Below are positions 33,440 through 45,600 of a DNA stretch of 64,000 nucleotides, piece by piece (the first letter of the stretch is position 1; every line of letters begins with the position of its first letter). Source of the stretch: Pueraria montana var. lobata (taxonomy: Eukaryota; Streptophyta; Magnoliopsida; Fabales; Fabaceae); NCBI GenBank assembly GCA_026413185.1, contig CM048646.1:52075036-52139035 (forward strand). The letters run 5' to 3'. Position numbers and translations under genes: made by a program. Under the pieces are notes generated by a model. That model did no database searches, was not told the origin of the DNA, and saw only the letters and a list, made by a program, of their open reading frames with translations.

Positions 33440-36003
33440 ATGAAGGTCACTGTGGTTTCTCGGAGTGGAAGAGAAGTGGTTAAAGGTGGCATTCAGCTCA
33501 GCGATTCTGTATGTCTTTTTTTTTCTCTCTATTTTACATTTTGTTAACTTTATTGTCGTCATGGTAGTTTTGATATCTTAAATTGATTTTGGAGAGTTAG
33601 GTTTTATCTATATAGTAACTCAAAATTTGATTGGCAAATTTGGACTTTGTTTATAAGGGTAATAATTTATGGTTTATCCCTTTATTTCTGCGTAGGCTAC
33701 TGTAGCAGATCTGCAGGAGGCAATTCATAAGCGAAGTAAGTGAACATGTTCCTTTACACTACTATTCTTATGTATAAATTATTTCTTTTTTAAGTAATAT
33801 CTGAGATGTAAATTGGCTAATATCCAGTTATTCCTATGGTGCTAAGATAGTTGTAGTGTTGTACATGCTGTTTTAGTTATTTTGGTGATGGATTTTAACT
33901 TATTACACCGTGTGATGATAATTGATAACTGGCTCTGATGTTCATTGATGTTTATCATTCTTACTATGTAGTATTTATTAAGATCCAAAAAGCCCAGATA
34001 CATAAGATACGGTTACGATACAATATCATATAGATACAGAGATACAGAATTTTTTACAAAAATAAAGATTCAACACAAACAAAAATGCATAACATAAATG
34101 CACTATAGCAATAGCAACTTGGAGAACACAGACCCGGCACTGCACCCAGCAAAGGAGCATGAACCAAAAGTGTGTGGGCTGCACAAATTAAGACCTTTCT
34201 TCTTGTTGATGATTATAGCAGCCTGATAACCTAGTAGCAATGAGTCTTAGTATCATTTATTAGATTATTAGATCTGCAAGTCTTTATCAGTAGCTTCTTC
34301 GTTAAACCTATTCTTGTTGAAGTTGAAATTTTTTAATGTTCCTCAGCTTATGAAAGTGAACCCAAATTTTATTGGTTGGTGAAATAAAAAGAATTATTGG
34401 TGACAACACTAGTTCAATCCTGCATCCAACTCCTGCTACTATTGTATGGCTTTGTTTTTCCATCTTAGTACATAGTACCTATCTTGGAAGAAAAAATGCT
34501 TATCTGTAATTGTATCTGTCTCTAGGAACCATTGGATTTCATAGATCATTAACATGATTTGTATGTTTCACTTACAGCCAAGAAATACCCATCAAGGCAG
34601 CGCTTGACACTTCCTGTCCAACCCGGATCAAAGGAAAGGCCTGTTGTCCTTAATTACAAAAAGAGTCTGAAAGACTATACAAGTGGAAATTCGGAAACCT
34701 TAACTGTTGTATTCAAGGACTTGGGCCCACAAGTTTCTTACCGAACGCTTTTTTTCTGCGAGTATTTGGGACCTTTGCTTCTCTATCCAGTCTTCTATTA
34801 TCTCCCTGTCTACCAATATTTTGGTTACAAAGGTGAACGTGTCATCCACCCTGTGCAGACATATGCCTTGTACTACTGGTGTTTCCATTATGCCAAACGA
34901 ATTCTGGAAACATTTTTTGTGCATCGCTTCAGCCATGCAACCTCACCCCTTTCCAATGTGTTCCGTAACTGTGCTTACTACTGGACCTTTGGCTCCTATA
35001 TTGCTTATTATGTGAACCACCCTTTATATACCCCTGTAGACGACCTCCAAATGAAGATTGGGTTTGGATTTGGGATACTTTGTCAAATTTCAAATTTCTA
35101 TTGCCATATTATTCTGAAGAATCTTCGTAGTCCTGGTGGCGAAGGTGGATACCAAATCCCAAGGGGCTTTCTCTTCAATATTGTTACCTGTGCAAATTAC
35201 ACAACTGAGATCTATCAGTGGTTGGGATTCAACATTGCAACGCAAACTGTTGCAGGCTATATTTTCCTTGTGGTTGCTACTTTTATCATGACCAATTGGG
35301 CTTTTGCTAAGCATAGGCGTTTAAAGAAGGTATGTCTTCTTACCTTTTATATTTCAGCTCACTAATATGGTTTACAGTCTTATAAAAAATATCTAAGAGC
35401 AAAATATACACATTCCACCTGAACTTTCTTGTAAAGGAATAACTTGATTGTGCTTTTTCCTAAACTGTCTGGTTTTAGATTTTGAGGATTTCAAAAGGTT
35501 TGTGGCTAACTTGATTTTTTAGACTTCATCATGTTTCTTCTCCAGCTATGTTAAAGTTAAACATGTGGATTCAAAAATGCTGCTCCTTGTAAGAATATAA
35601 TGTTTATTGCTTGGTTATGCCAAGGTCAACTGGATATGAATTTTGCCTTTTTTTTATATTATTATTTATAAAATTATCATTTGTATGGGGTGAAACCATA
35701 TATCATATACTATAAAGTGAACCAATATTGTTACAGCATGTTTGGAGACAGATCAGGGACGTGGCTTTTCACATCAAAATGAATGCTACTAGCTCTAGCT
35801 TTTATGTTTTTCACATTAAGGACGTGTTTTGTTGGTTGTAAAACGTGTTTCCAAACATACTAATTAGTCTCTTCCCCTTTTTGCATCTTTTAATCATGAA
35901 TCATGTGTCTTATCGTTTTTTGATGAACCTGCAGTTATTTGATGGAAAGGAAGGGAGACCTAGGTATCCTCGTCGATGGATAATATTGCCCCCATTCCTG
36001 TAG
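33440..36003 (+). CDS. ECR: Very-long-chain enoyl-CoA reductase (ECR/CER10/TSC13)
   Basis: Four exons, 33440-33508, 33696-33735, 34578-35329 and 35935-36003, give 930 nt and a 309-residue protein, matching the ~310 residues usual for plant ECR. It carries out the last step of each very-long-chain fatty acid elongation cycle in the ER membrane, reducing trans-2-enoyl-CoA with NADPH; products feed wax, suberin, sphingolipid and storage lipid synthesis. Residues 1-~85 resemble the N-terminal ubiquitin-like fold (MKVTVVSRSGREV...LQEAIHK), and ~90-309 is the membrane-embedded steroid 5-alpha-reductase-like domain. The K143-R144 pair in HYAKRILETFFVHRF is the Lys-Arg implicated in this family. The C-terminus is RRWIILPPFL. 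All introns are GT-AG. Confidence 0.95.
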
Positions 36004-36320
36004 AAGCCAAAACAATTGATGAGGTCACCACTCTGCTCACAGGATTCTGAGATTTAGAATTGTAGCATAATGGAATTTTCGTGATCTCTTTTTATTAGAT
36101 ATGCATTTGTCTTGCAATGCTTTTGACTATGAAGTTGATTGCTAAATTATTGAATCAGTGTTTTGCAGAATATTTGTAATCTTTTGAAGATTGTAGTTCT
36201 GAGGATTCTTGTTTCTTCAAAATCTTCATCTTGTGATGACCGTATTGATGTTGCTGTTTAATTTTTGTTGGCTACTTCCTTTACTGCCTCCAATATTTCA
36301 TTAATCATTTTAGAAAATGA
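36004..36320 (+). other. 3' UTR of ECR and spacer
   Basis: Likely 3' UTR after the TAG at 36001-36003. Several TAATGG/AATTAT-like poly(A) candidates occur; none is decisive. Confidence 0.4.
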
Positions 36321-36329
36321 AAGTTCAAT

Positions 36330-37920
36330 TTTCTAGCTCATACACTATGCAATGATGAGGCTTCAAAAGTAAAAACCACTTATCTTCCTCCACATGAACA
36401 AATTTTCGATGCTCATGTAGTCGTGTAGTACATTGATCACAATTTGGCAAGTGAACCAATTGCACAAGTAACGATAAGTATTTGAATCGTCTCCCAAAGA
36501 ACTTGCGTAATATTAAGCGAAATTGCTCACAAATTATCAACAAAGGGCTAAAGAATTGGAAAGTAAATTTGCATTTGATGTAAGATAAAGTGAACGTAAG
36601 ACTAGGAATTAAAAAGGACTTAAAATCTTTTTGGGCTTTTTTAACAAGTATGATAAAATGAGATTTAAACAAGTATGATAAAAATGTGCCAAGGATTGGA
36701 TTTCATGCCACTTTCCCTTATATTAATGATAATTAATAATATTCAATTTAATCAATCATTCATCAACCATAAATATCACTAAAATTCTAATTCCTTAGTG
36801 GTTAGATTCTAACTCTCATTATTATCCCCTAATTCCTTAGTGGAATTAATATTGAAAATTGCATTAAGAATATGGTCTAACAAGATGACTAAAGATTAAT
36901 ACACCATCCCCAATGCATAACCCTTAGTTACTTCACTCTAGGTCTAGGTTTTTAGCAACATTTTCCAATGAGTAAAATCCCAAAAGCAAGTGGTTGATCA
37001 ATCCACAAGAGGGAGATAAAGCAAGAGAGTGAAATAAAATATTGAAAAAATGAATATATATTAAAATATCAAAGAAAACACAAGAGGATAAGTAACATTA
37101 CATCCAATCCCAAACATAAGGGGAGTTTAGCTACTCATAGACACTAGAAGCTCAAAAAATGAAGAAGGAAAGCAAAATCTTGAAGGGAGAGCCATGGAGG
37201 AGCCTTCACAGTAGCACAAACTTCAAGGAGAATGTTCTCTGATGCCACCCTTAGGTCAAATCATGGGATTCTTGCCTTAAATAGGACCTGACATGTGCCT
37301 CTTTAAAAACCCACGTGACACATTTAAGCTTAAGTGCCAAAGATAGCTCACTTAAGCACAAGTGATACTGAGGACTTGATGCTCTGGACAAGCCGCGCTT
37401 AAGCGCGGGATATGTCACGCTTAAGCCTGACAACACTGAAACAAATTCTTCCAGGGACCTCTCGCTTAAGCATCGGTGAAGTGGCGCTTCAGTGAGGCCT
37501 TCACTGCAACCAGACAGCTATATGACTCCTCGCTTAAGCGAGGCTGAGAGCTCACTTAAGTGCTGACCACTCTTCGTTTAAGCAAGGCTGAGAGCTCGCT
37601 TAAGCGCTGACCACTCTTCAACTTGAACATAACTTGAGCTTAACTTCATTAGTCACCATTTTCCTCTTGCTTCTACATGAAAAGAAACCAAATTAGATGA
37701 AAATTTAACTACTTCACTACTCTACAACTAATTTAAATTAATTATAAATGAGGTTTAACAAAGTTATAAAGCTTGAATTATTAAGATAATTGCGTTAAGT
37801 TTTTATCAACAAGTTAAGTCCAATAGGCAATTATCATACATACTACATACTCCTTTGATAGTTATTATCCTTAATTATTACTTCTCATTTTCAAAAAAAA
37901 AAAAAAAAAAAAACTTCCTA
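36330..37920. mobile_element. LTR-retrotransposon-like remnant with CTTAAG cluster
   Basis: The phrase GGCAAGTGAACCAATTGCAC followed by AAGTAACGATAAGTATTTGAATCGTCTCCC, near 36450, resembles a motif widespread in plant gypsy-like LTR or non-autonomous elements that I remember. From 37250 to 37620 the hexamer CTTAAG recurs about ten times, mostly within CGCTTAAGCG-like palindromes. An A-run of about 22 closes the block at 37893-37914. No boundaries or retroviral-type genes were found. Confidence 0.3.
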
Positions 37921-38649
37921 GGTGTCATAATGTGAAGGGAAGTTCATATAAAAATTTCCTCATTTAGGGTGTCTGATGCTTATTAGTATTTTTTAATTTT
38001 TTCATTCAACAAATGTTTTTAATCAAATAGAAACTTAGAACATAGCTATGTTCTAAGCTTAAATGTCTAAATTAAGAGTGTTAGTTCTTTGACTCTCACC
38101 GATAGAGGGCCTTAAGTAAGCAACCGACCAAGAAATATTTCATGCAAGAGAAAGGGAGTATACCAGGATATTAGTTTATGAAATTATAATCACTACTCCC
38201 TAAAATTATAAAAAAATAATTAGTCCTTGAAATTAATAATTGTCAGTAATTTTAGTCTCTAATGTTAAAGATGTCATTTGCAAAATTGTAATTTAAATCA
38301 GGAACATCATTTGCGAAATTCTACCTTTCCTTTTATGAAATTGTAATACTCTTTTTCAGTTATTAATTTTAATAAATGGATTATCTATTTGAACTTAAAG
38401 CTCTTTTGATATAAACCAACCGGTTAAGCTAAAATAATCTCGTACCAGTTGATTCACACGTTTGATAGTTGAACTTAAGCTTTTAAAAACAGTATAATAT
38501 ATTTTTTTAGTAATTAGTTATAAATTTATCTAAATTAAAAAATAAAAATATATCTATATTATATTCTACATTTATGTTTACATCTATATGAAATAAATGT
38601 TTTCTTAGAACATATCTTATGAAAGTTGTTTTTATGAGGTTTTTAAAAT
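37921..38649. other. AT-rich spacer, no gene seen
   Basis: No ORF, RNA or clear repeat is supported in this stretch. Confidence 0.4.
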
Positions 38650-38808
38650 GAGTTTAATGGTGATGCACTTTTACACTATCATCCAATAACAAATTATCGT
38701 TAGTATGACTTTTAAGTTAATTTTGTAAAAGTTAATAAACTTACTATATATAGTGGTTTGTGATTTATGATTTGATGACCGTATAAAACTATTTTACATA
38801 GTGCATAG
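38650..38808. mobile_element. Small MITE, same family as 50370-50525
   Basis: Terminal blocks TGCACTTTTACACTATCATC and, on the complement, a GCACTATGTAAAATAGTTTTA-like end flank an inner inverted pair (CCAATAACAAATTATC and GATTTATGATTTG). A clearly related copy sits at about 50370-50525. Confidence 0.45.
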
Positions 38809-39169
38809 CCATCTTTCTCTTTTAAAATTAGTTCTTGTTTTATCATTGGAGCAATTAATGTGACATTTTTTATATAAAAATAATTGTTTGTTTTTAAAAA
38901 TTGTGAGATAATTATAAGAATCATTTTAAGTTCTTTACAATTACACCATTAGAAAGAAATTTTGTTAAAGTTTTTAAAAATTGCAATTTAATGTTTTAGC
39001 TTCAGTCATAAATACAGTTTTTTTTTTTTTTAATGTTTGAATGAATATTTTTATGTTGGAAAATAATTTTGAAACATAATTATTTTTTAAAAAAATTAAA
39101 ATTATTTTCGTAAAACACATTTTACAAAAAACACAATGTAACCAGCACGTCCTGTATTATATACTGAGG
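38809..39169. other. Spacer and promoter region of the NYN gene
   Basis: AT-rich until about 39150, where base composition rises at the presumed transcription start of the downstream gene. Confidence 0.35.
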
Positions 39170-39934
39170 CGAACCAAACGAGCGTCTCTAGCTGCGGCGT
39201 GTGTGGACTTTCTCTGAACTCAGTGAACCGCACCACACAGCACAAACAAATTCTCAGGTATTTTTCTTCTCTCTGAACTCAATAACAATTATGGTTTAGT
39301 CACATTTGCAGTTCATCAGCTTAATTTAGTTTTTTAGCCAGAACTGAACCATGCTTGGCACGATTTTTTGATACATCATTTCCGCTGAAGAGTAGTTTTA
39401 ATGTTGATTATTGAGACAGACAATTTCCTGCTCTTCTATGACAAACATCTTTCTTATTTGAGCTTATATGCATATCAAGTGATCAATTAAAAGATAGGTT
39501 CCCCCTTCTCTGTGTTTTGGTTAAATTGCCATCTGATTATCAGAATTTAATGTACCCTGTTGTTAATACGAAGCACATTTCCTTTTCAGAACACATAGTG
39601 GCTTATGCAATCAAGAAATAATGCTTGCAGGAAGCAATTATAGAGATACAGGAACTAATTGCCATAGCATAATATGTTATTGGGCTGACCTGATACGCCC
39701 AATGCCCATCACAGTTCACACAACACAATTGGGTCTGCCTAGTCCATTTGATTGAAGAATCCATATAGAACTTGGTCACTCGCCTTGCGCGCACAACTCT
39801 CTTTCTTTCCCCGTTCCTTTTTCGCCCAGTAACTGTTCGACGAAATGCCCCAACCATGTTCTTCCTCACTTCGCTGCTCTATCCCCATTTGACCCCCGAC
39901 TCGACCAGGTGGGTGCGCCGGTTCGCGGTTCTGA
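39170..39934 (+). other. 5' UTR of the NYN gene with a leader intron
   Basis: A first non-coding exon is supported up to 39257 (TTCTCAG/GTATTT); the intron runs to the pyrimidine-rich acceptor CCTTTTCAG at 39589. The second exon from 39590 continues to the start codon at 39935. A separate open stretch 39772-39966 in another frame may be an upstream ORF (its own ATG at about 39856). Confidence 0.5.
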
Positions 39935-41146
39935 ATGAACCCATTGCATTCGATGGTTTCCTTTAAAAATTATTTTATTTATAAAAGAACAGAGAATCCA
40001 TTGCATATCCTCAAATTTCGTAGCATCTTCTTTTTCTCACTGGATGCTACAAGTTGGCAAACATATGGTACCTTGAGATATTGTCATTCTGGGTTAGAAC
40101 GGGGTAAAAATCCGAAATTGACACCAAAGGAGAAGCCAAACAGGGTGGGGCTTTTCTGGGACATGGACAATAAACCACCCAACTCAATCCCACCTTATGA
40201 AGTTGCCAATAAGCTGAGAATAGCTGCATCCTCTTTTGGAGTTGTTCGTTATATGGTGGCTTATGCAAATAGCCACACTTTTAGCCATGTCCCTCAATGT
40301 GTTCGGGAGAGTAGGAAAGAGAAGGAACTGTTGTATCGTTTAGAGAATAAGGGTGTCATCAAGCCAAATCAACCTTATCGTTGTAAGGTTTGTGGGAGAA
40401 AGTTTTATACTAATGACAAGCTTGTTAACCATTTCAAGCAACTGCATGAGTGTGAGCACGTGAAAAGGATGAACCAGATAGAGTCTGCTAGGGGGAGCAG
40501 GAGGGTGAAGTTGGTGGCTAAGTATTCTATGAAAATGGAAAAGTATAAGAAGGCTGCAAGTGATATTCTCACTCCCAAAGTGGGGTATGGTTTGGCGGAT
40601 GAGCTCAAACGGGCTGGGTTTTGGGTTCGAACTGTGTTGGATAAGCCACAAGCTGCAGATCGAGCATTGCAAAGCCACATGGTGGATATCATGGATCATA
40701 AGCGGGTTGAGTGTGTGGTCCTTGTGTCTGATGATTCCGATTTTGTTGATGTGATAAAGGAAGCAAAGATGCAATGTCTGAAGACGGTTGTCATTGGGGA
40801 TATTGATGATGGTTTCTTGAAGAGGACTGCTGATACTGCTTTTTCTTGGGAGGAAATTCTGATGGGGAAAGCTAAAAAGCAGGCTGTTTCGGTTGTGAAA
40901 AACTGGAAGGATCGTGATATCTTAAAAAGGTTGGAGTGGACATACAACCCTGATGAGGATAAAAATAATTTCAATCTGGATGATACCTTTACTGAAGCAT
41001 CTGTAGATGATAATATTGAAGATACCTGTGATGAAGTTGATGATGCCTATAAGGATGACAGAGGTTCTTGGTGGGAATTAGATTCTGATGATGATGTCAC
41101 AAATGGACAGTCAGGCAAATTATCTGGTTTATCTGTGAATTGGTGA
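39935..41146 (+). CDS. NYN-domain putative endoribonuclease with C2H2 zinc finger
   Basis: A single-exon 403-residue protein. The NYN (PIN-like nuclease) domain starts at VGLFWDMDNKPP (D76, D78) and resumes at VECVVLVSDDSDF (D266, D267, D269); these acidic residues form the metal site of the family. A C2H2 finger, C150-x2-C153-x12-H166-x4-H171, is inserted between the two halves, as in the plant proteins annotated as putative endonuclease or glycosyl hydrolase with a C2H2 finger. Residues 1-55 are rich in basic and hydroxylated residues and could be an organelle-targeting peptide (inference). The C-terminus (~325-390) is very acidic. If targeted, it may process organellar RNA; substrate unknown. 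A later ATG at codon 7 could also serve as start. Confidence 0.85.
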   Translation: MNPLHSMVSFKNYFIYKRTENPLHILKFRSIFFFSLDATSWQTYGTLRYCHSGLERGKNPKLTPKEKPNRVGLFWDMDNKPPNSIPPYEVANKLRIAASSFGVVRYMVAYANSHTFSHVPQCVRESRKEKELLYRLENKGVIKPNQPYRCKVCGRKFYTNDKLVNHFKQLHECEHVKRMNQIESARGSRRVKLVAKYSMKMEKYKKAASDILTPKVGYGLADELKRAGFWVRTVLDKPQAADRALQSHMVDIMDHKRVECVVLVSDDSDFVDVIKEAKMQCLKTVVIGDIDDGFLKRTADTAFSWEEILMGKAKKQAVSVVKNWKDRDILKRLEWTYNPDEDKNNFNLDDTFTEASVDDNIEDTCDEVDDAYKDDRGSWWELDSDDDVTNGQSGKLSGLSVNW

Positions 41147-42608
41147 AACTGTGTAGAAATAGTATTTTGGTCTCAAATTTGTGAGGTATAACATTGCTAA
41201 TTACAAGTCATGGATGGTTGTGGTAACTTTGAAAATGAAAGCAGTATCTGATTTATCAATTATTATTATCTCTTTTGCTTCCCAATCTTTACTGTCACTT
41301 TGTTTTGTTTTGTTTTGCTTAGTCATGTGCTGGGATATTCCATTCATTAACAGTTATTTTACTCTTAAAATCAGGAAGCAGGGCTTTTGTAGGTAGTAGT
41401 GGAATATTGTGGCATGTCGCTCGGCGCTCCCATTGTTTATTGCATTCCATACACTGTAAGAGAACTAGCCATCCCCATTTTGAATTTGGAAAAAATTGTT
41501 TTCGTTGGTGTGTCCTCACTAATCGTTAGCCAAGTTGGAATTGATTTTTGTTTAGTAATTTTGCCACCTTTTTTTTTTGTTTTGGACTGGGCAAACACCA
41601 GACATTGTTTTAGAAAGAACATAAGAGATAGATGGAAGCAGAGGGGGAGTTAGATAGTTAAAGATGCCTCTCTTTTTTTAGTTAATTTTCTCTTATATGA
41701 CCTACTAACATTACTACAGATTCTAGCTGTTTTGCAAATTAACGTATCTATGCAGTGAGAAGGAGATAAGTGACAACTTAGACCCCATATATTCATAGAT
41801 AGCTCACTAGTGCAGTATCCAAATTGCTGTGTTGTCATGAATTTATCTCTTTTTTTATTCAAAATAATCAAAGACAAATATAAAAAAATTTACAACTCAC
41901 ACTTTGTTCAACCAACTGAATAGATCCCCTTGTTCTCAATCTTTTATCTTACAAAATATAATTTATTTTCGGTGATATAAAATTTAATATTAATTTATTG
42001 TTTTAACATTTATAATTTATAATATCAATACAATTTGTTAATACTAATTTCATCACGGCATGAACCATAAACCTATTTTCGCACTCAATGATTCAATTTT
42101 ATAATGTAGCTTGCGTAAATACAACAATTTGCCCTTGCCTTGAGTGATTGAAATAACCCACTACCGTAGACAACTATTCGAAGATCACTTTTTTTAGTAA
42201 GCCATATTCTTACACTTCCCCACCCATGACTTGAAGACGAAAAAAAACCCAGAAATCACATGCTTATACCATACGCATACTAAGTAATAAATAGTAGAAA
42301 ATTGTTGAACAAGATGCAAAATTTCACACGAAGCTCAAGTCCCCCACAGCCATGCAATAGTTTTAACCCCTCCCAATGTATAAAATGATCGTAAGAAAGA
42401 CAATGCTTGAAAATTGCTATCTGCAAATCCTCGGTTTTGATCAGATGATGTTCCCAGAATCTCCATTACATTTTCATTTCATGATCTGTAGGTTCAAAAA
42501 TCGGCATGCTTCTAGCAACACCAAGTAGCAGAAACAAGCATGCATTGGCCTCACGAATTAGACAGACAATGAACCAGACACTCAACCCGTAATAGAATGC
42601 ACTTCTCA
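41147..42608. other. Convergent 3' region between NYN and CCT7 genes
   Basis: Holds the 3' UTR of the + strand NYN gene (from 41147) and of the - strand CCT7 gene (from 42608 down to perhaps 42350). Small ORFs near 41400-41650 have no supporting features. Confidence 0.45.
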
Positions 42609-45600
42609 TCATCTTCGCATTCCTCGGCCACGACCACGGAATGCACCTCCACGACCTCTGCCCATGGCACTTGCAGCAGCCTCTCCTTGTGCACTCTCAG
42701 ACTACACATGTTAAATAGACAATCAAAATCAGCTGCATAACGGAAGTAGCCAGAATAAAAGAGGCTCTAGTTACATTAAGAAAAAAATAAAGGCACACTT
42801 AGTAGACATACCATATTTCTGAAAGTATATGTAAAATTCTGAAAGCCACAAGTTCTCTCTCTCACTGTGTCCCTTAAATAGGTGACAACTTCTAACTTAA
42901 CCAGTTATCTCAAGTTCAAGTATTGGGAATGCAGTTGAATTAAAACTCAGTGGCACTCAAATCCAAATAAGGTGGGTCAAACTTTAAAAAAATTATTGAT
43001 AGGAACCAAGGCAAGGGCACAAAATTTTGGGTAACTCGTGTGAGAGAACCTTTTTTTGGTCATTTTGTAAAAGCAAAAACGTCTTGTAAAAGCAAAAGCG
43101 TTTAAGTTAGGAAAAGAAAAAAATCTCCATCCCATATGCCCACCAATAATGGCATTCCCACATCTCCAATAAAGAGAATATTGATTCCTATTTTTAAAGA
43201 ATTCAGGTGAGGAATGAAATCCTTATTGTCTCCTTCCTTAGAAAACCATGGAAACCCCACTCACATGGAGTAGGAGGATCCCATTCCCATACATGCAAAT
43301 TGACAGAGACCAGGATACCATTTTCAAAACAAGGACAACAAATTTGCATGGAGAAAGCACCATGAAAACTAGTACTCATTCCTCAACGCATAGTGATATA
43401 TGAACAATGCTTAAAAGAGACAAAAGTGTAAAATAATTGGACTGCAAGAGGATTTGTGCAGAGAATTCTTGATGCCGCTGCACATATCCAAGGGTAAATT
43501 TATAAAGCATTACCCTTTCAAAATACAAAATCCCTGACCAAAATATTTGAGACCAAACAGAGAATAATTAAAGTGAAATTAGAATATACATAACTGATAT
43601 AAGAGATCAATAATTCCTTCAAATTGTGCAAATCTCCAGGAAATAAGTTAAGAACAGAAGCACAATCCACATCTAATATACAAATTACAATGACAGAACT
43701 AAACTCACCTTGGGATTTTTAATTGTTTCATCCACACTTAAGATAAGGCAAGCAGCCTCTGTTGCAGCATTTATAGCATTGATCTGCAAATTTATCAACT
43801 AACTTAAACACCATGCACAAAAAACATCAGAATCAGGATATAAAATTATGCAAATACCTTCACAATTGCAGGCTCCCAGACAAAGTTAGCAAAAGAGTCA
43901 GCAATTCCTCCAGTGGCTATGTCCACCCCATATGGTGCCCCCTCACCTGTAACAAGCAGACAAATAAGTATATGTATGTCAGCATGCATGCAAGTAATCA
44001 TACAATACATATGTAAGTAAGCATGCTGCATGCATACAAAAAGACGGCCAACCAACCAGAAGGAAGCGCATGTTTCTGCCTTAGTTTATTCAGCACATCA
44101 GTTGCATCAAATCCGGCATTGTCACATAATTGTCTAGGTATAACCTGCAGTAATACCGTAAATTTTTGCATCAAAAAACAGTCAAGTAACTATACTCTTT
44201 GAGCAGAAGAACATGATCCCATACCCTTCATGTCTCATTTCTTACAGTACCTAAAGTGTTCATGCAACACCAAATACTTAGGGATGCAATTTCAAAACAT
44301 CTATTGAGTGAAAAAATTATAGCCTGCTAAAAGACTTCATTTGATTATCTCATCCTCACAGACCTCCAACATCCAGTACAGCAATTAATGTCACAAATGC
44401 AATGAGCGCTTCTAGTTTTACAATGTTCAAAATCAAGGACCATATCAATGTGGCAATTTCAGGTTGAATTGCACCATGTAAAACACATGCACAAAGGATT
44501 TTTCTCCCAACCCTTCCCCAATAGTAATACAGTAAGGAGGCATATGATTGAACAGTTCCTGATCATTGGATAAAATGTCTGAGAACCATCCTTAAGATTT
44601 TCCAGAATTGACATGCTTTATTATATATGTATCGACTACCAGACACATTTTTTAATGGCATTAATGTTGGATTTGGAAGAAAAAATTAAAGAAACACATT
44701 GCTGATGGCTAGGTATCCTATTAGTTTGAACTTTAGACCATTAAGCTGAGAGGTTCTTGATGGAAATCATCATTAGTGCCAAAACAAAACCACTTGTGTC
44801 AACCAGGCATTGCATCGTGTTACTAACAATGTTGAATGAATAAAATACTAGAATAACATAAAAAGACCACAACTATGGATTGTGCTCAAATTCCAAAACA
44901 GTTACCTCAAGAGCTTTTGCATAGGAGTTAATGAAAAGCTGAGACTTTCCAGCTATTGTACGTGCATGCTGCCTCAGGTACCGGCTTATCTCCATCTACC
45001 AACAAGAACCACATTTTAACTTCCAACACATTGACTAATATAATTCAGTTATATCTACCTACAATTTTAGACACATACATCTATAGCACCTCCCCCAGCA
45101 ACCACTGTTGAATTCTTCAAAGCCCTCCTAACAATCATGATTGCATCATGCAAACTTCTCTCTGCTTCCTCTATGAACTGTAAGAAAATAGCAAATATCA
45201 AATACAAGCCCAAGATTACCAGATCTATTACATGAGTTCAACTACAAGTCTCATAAATAGTTATTGCACAGCATATAACAGACCTGATCAGCTCCACCAC
45301 GAAGAACTATGGTGGATGTTTGGCCAGATGGACATCCACTGAAAATATTGAACCTCTCATTTCCAACCTGCCTTTCCTCAAAAATTTCACAAGTTCCAAG
45401 GACCTTCAAGCAAATAAATCGCAAGAAGTTCAGCTGTAATACATAAAATTAAAAAAAGAGCAAATCACGACAGAGTTACACGAGTAATATGCAACCTCAT
45501 CAATAATGTTATTCACAGATGTTTGTACGGTTCCACCAGTTGCAGCAGCAACCCTTTTTAGATCTTCTTCAGCTACACGACCAGCACAGAAAATATCTCG

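Noticed and set aside
37250..37640. CRISPR-like or satellite array
   Set aside because: The repeated unit is only a 6-10-bp palindrome with irregular spacing, in a plant nuclear sequence.
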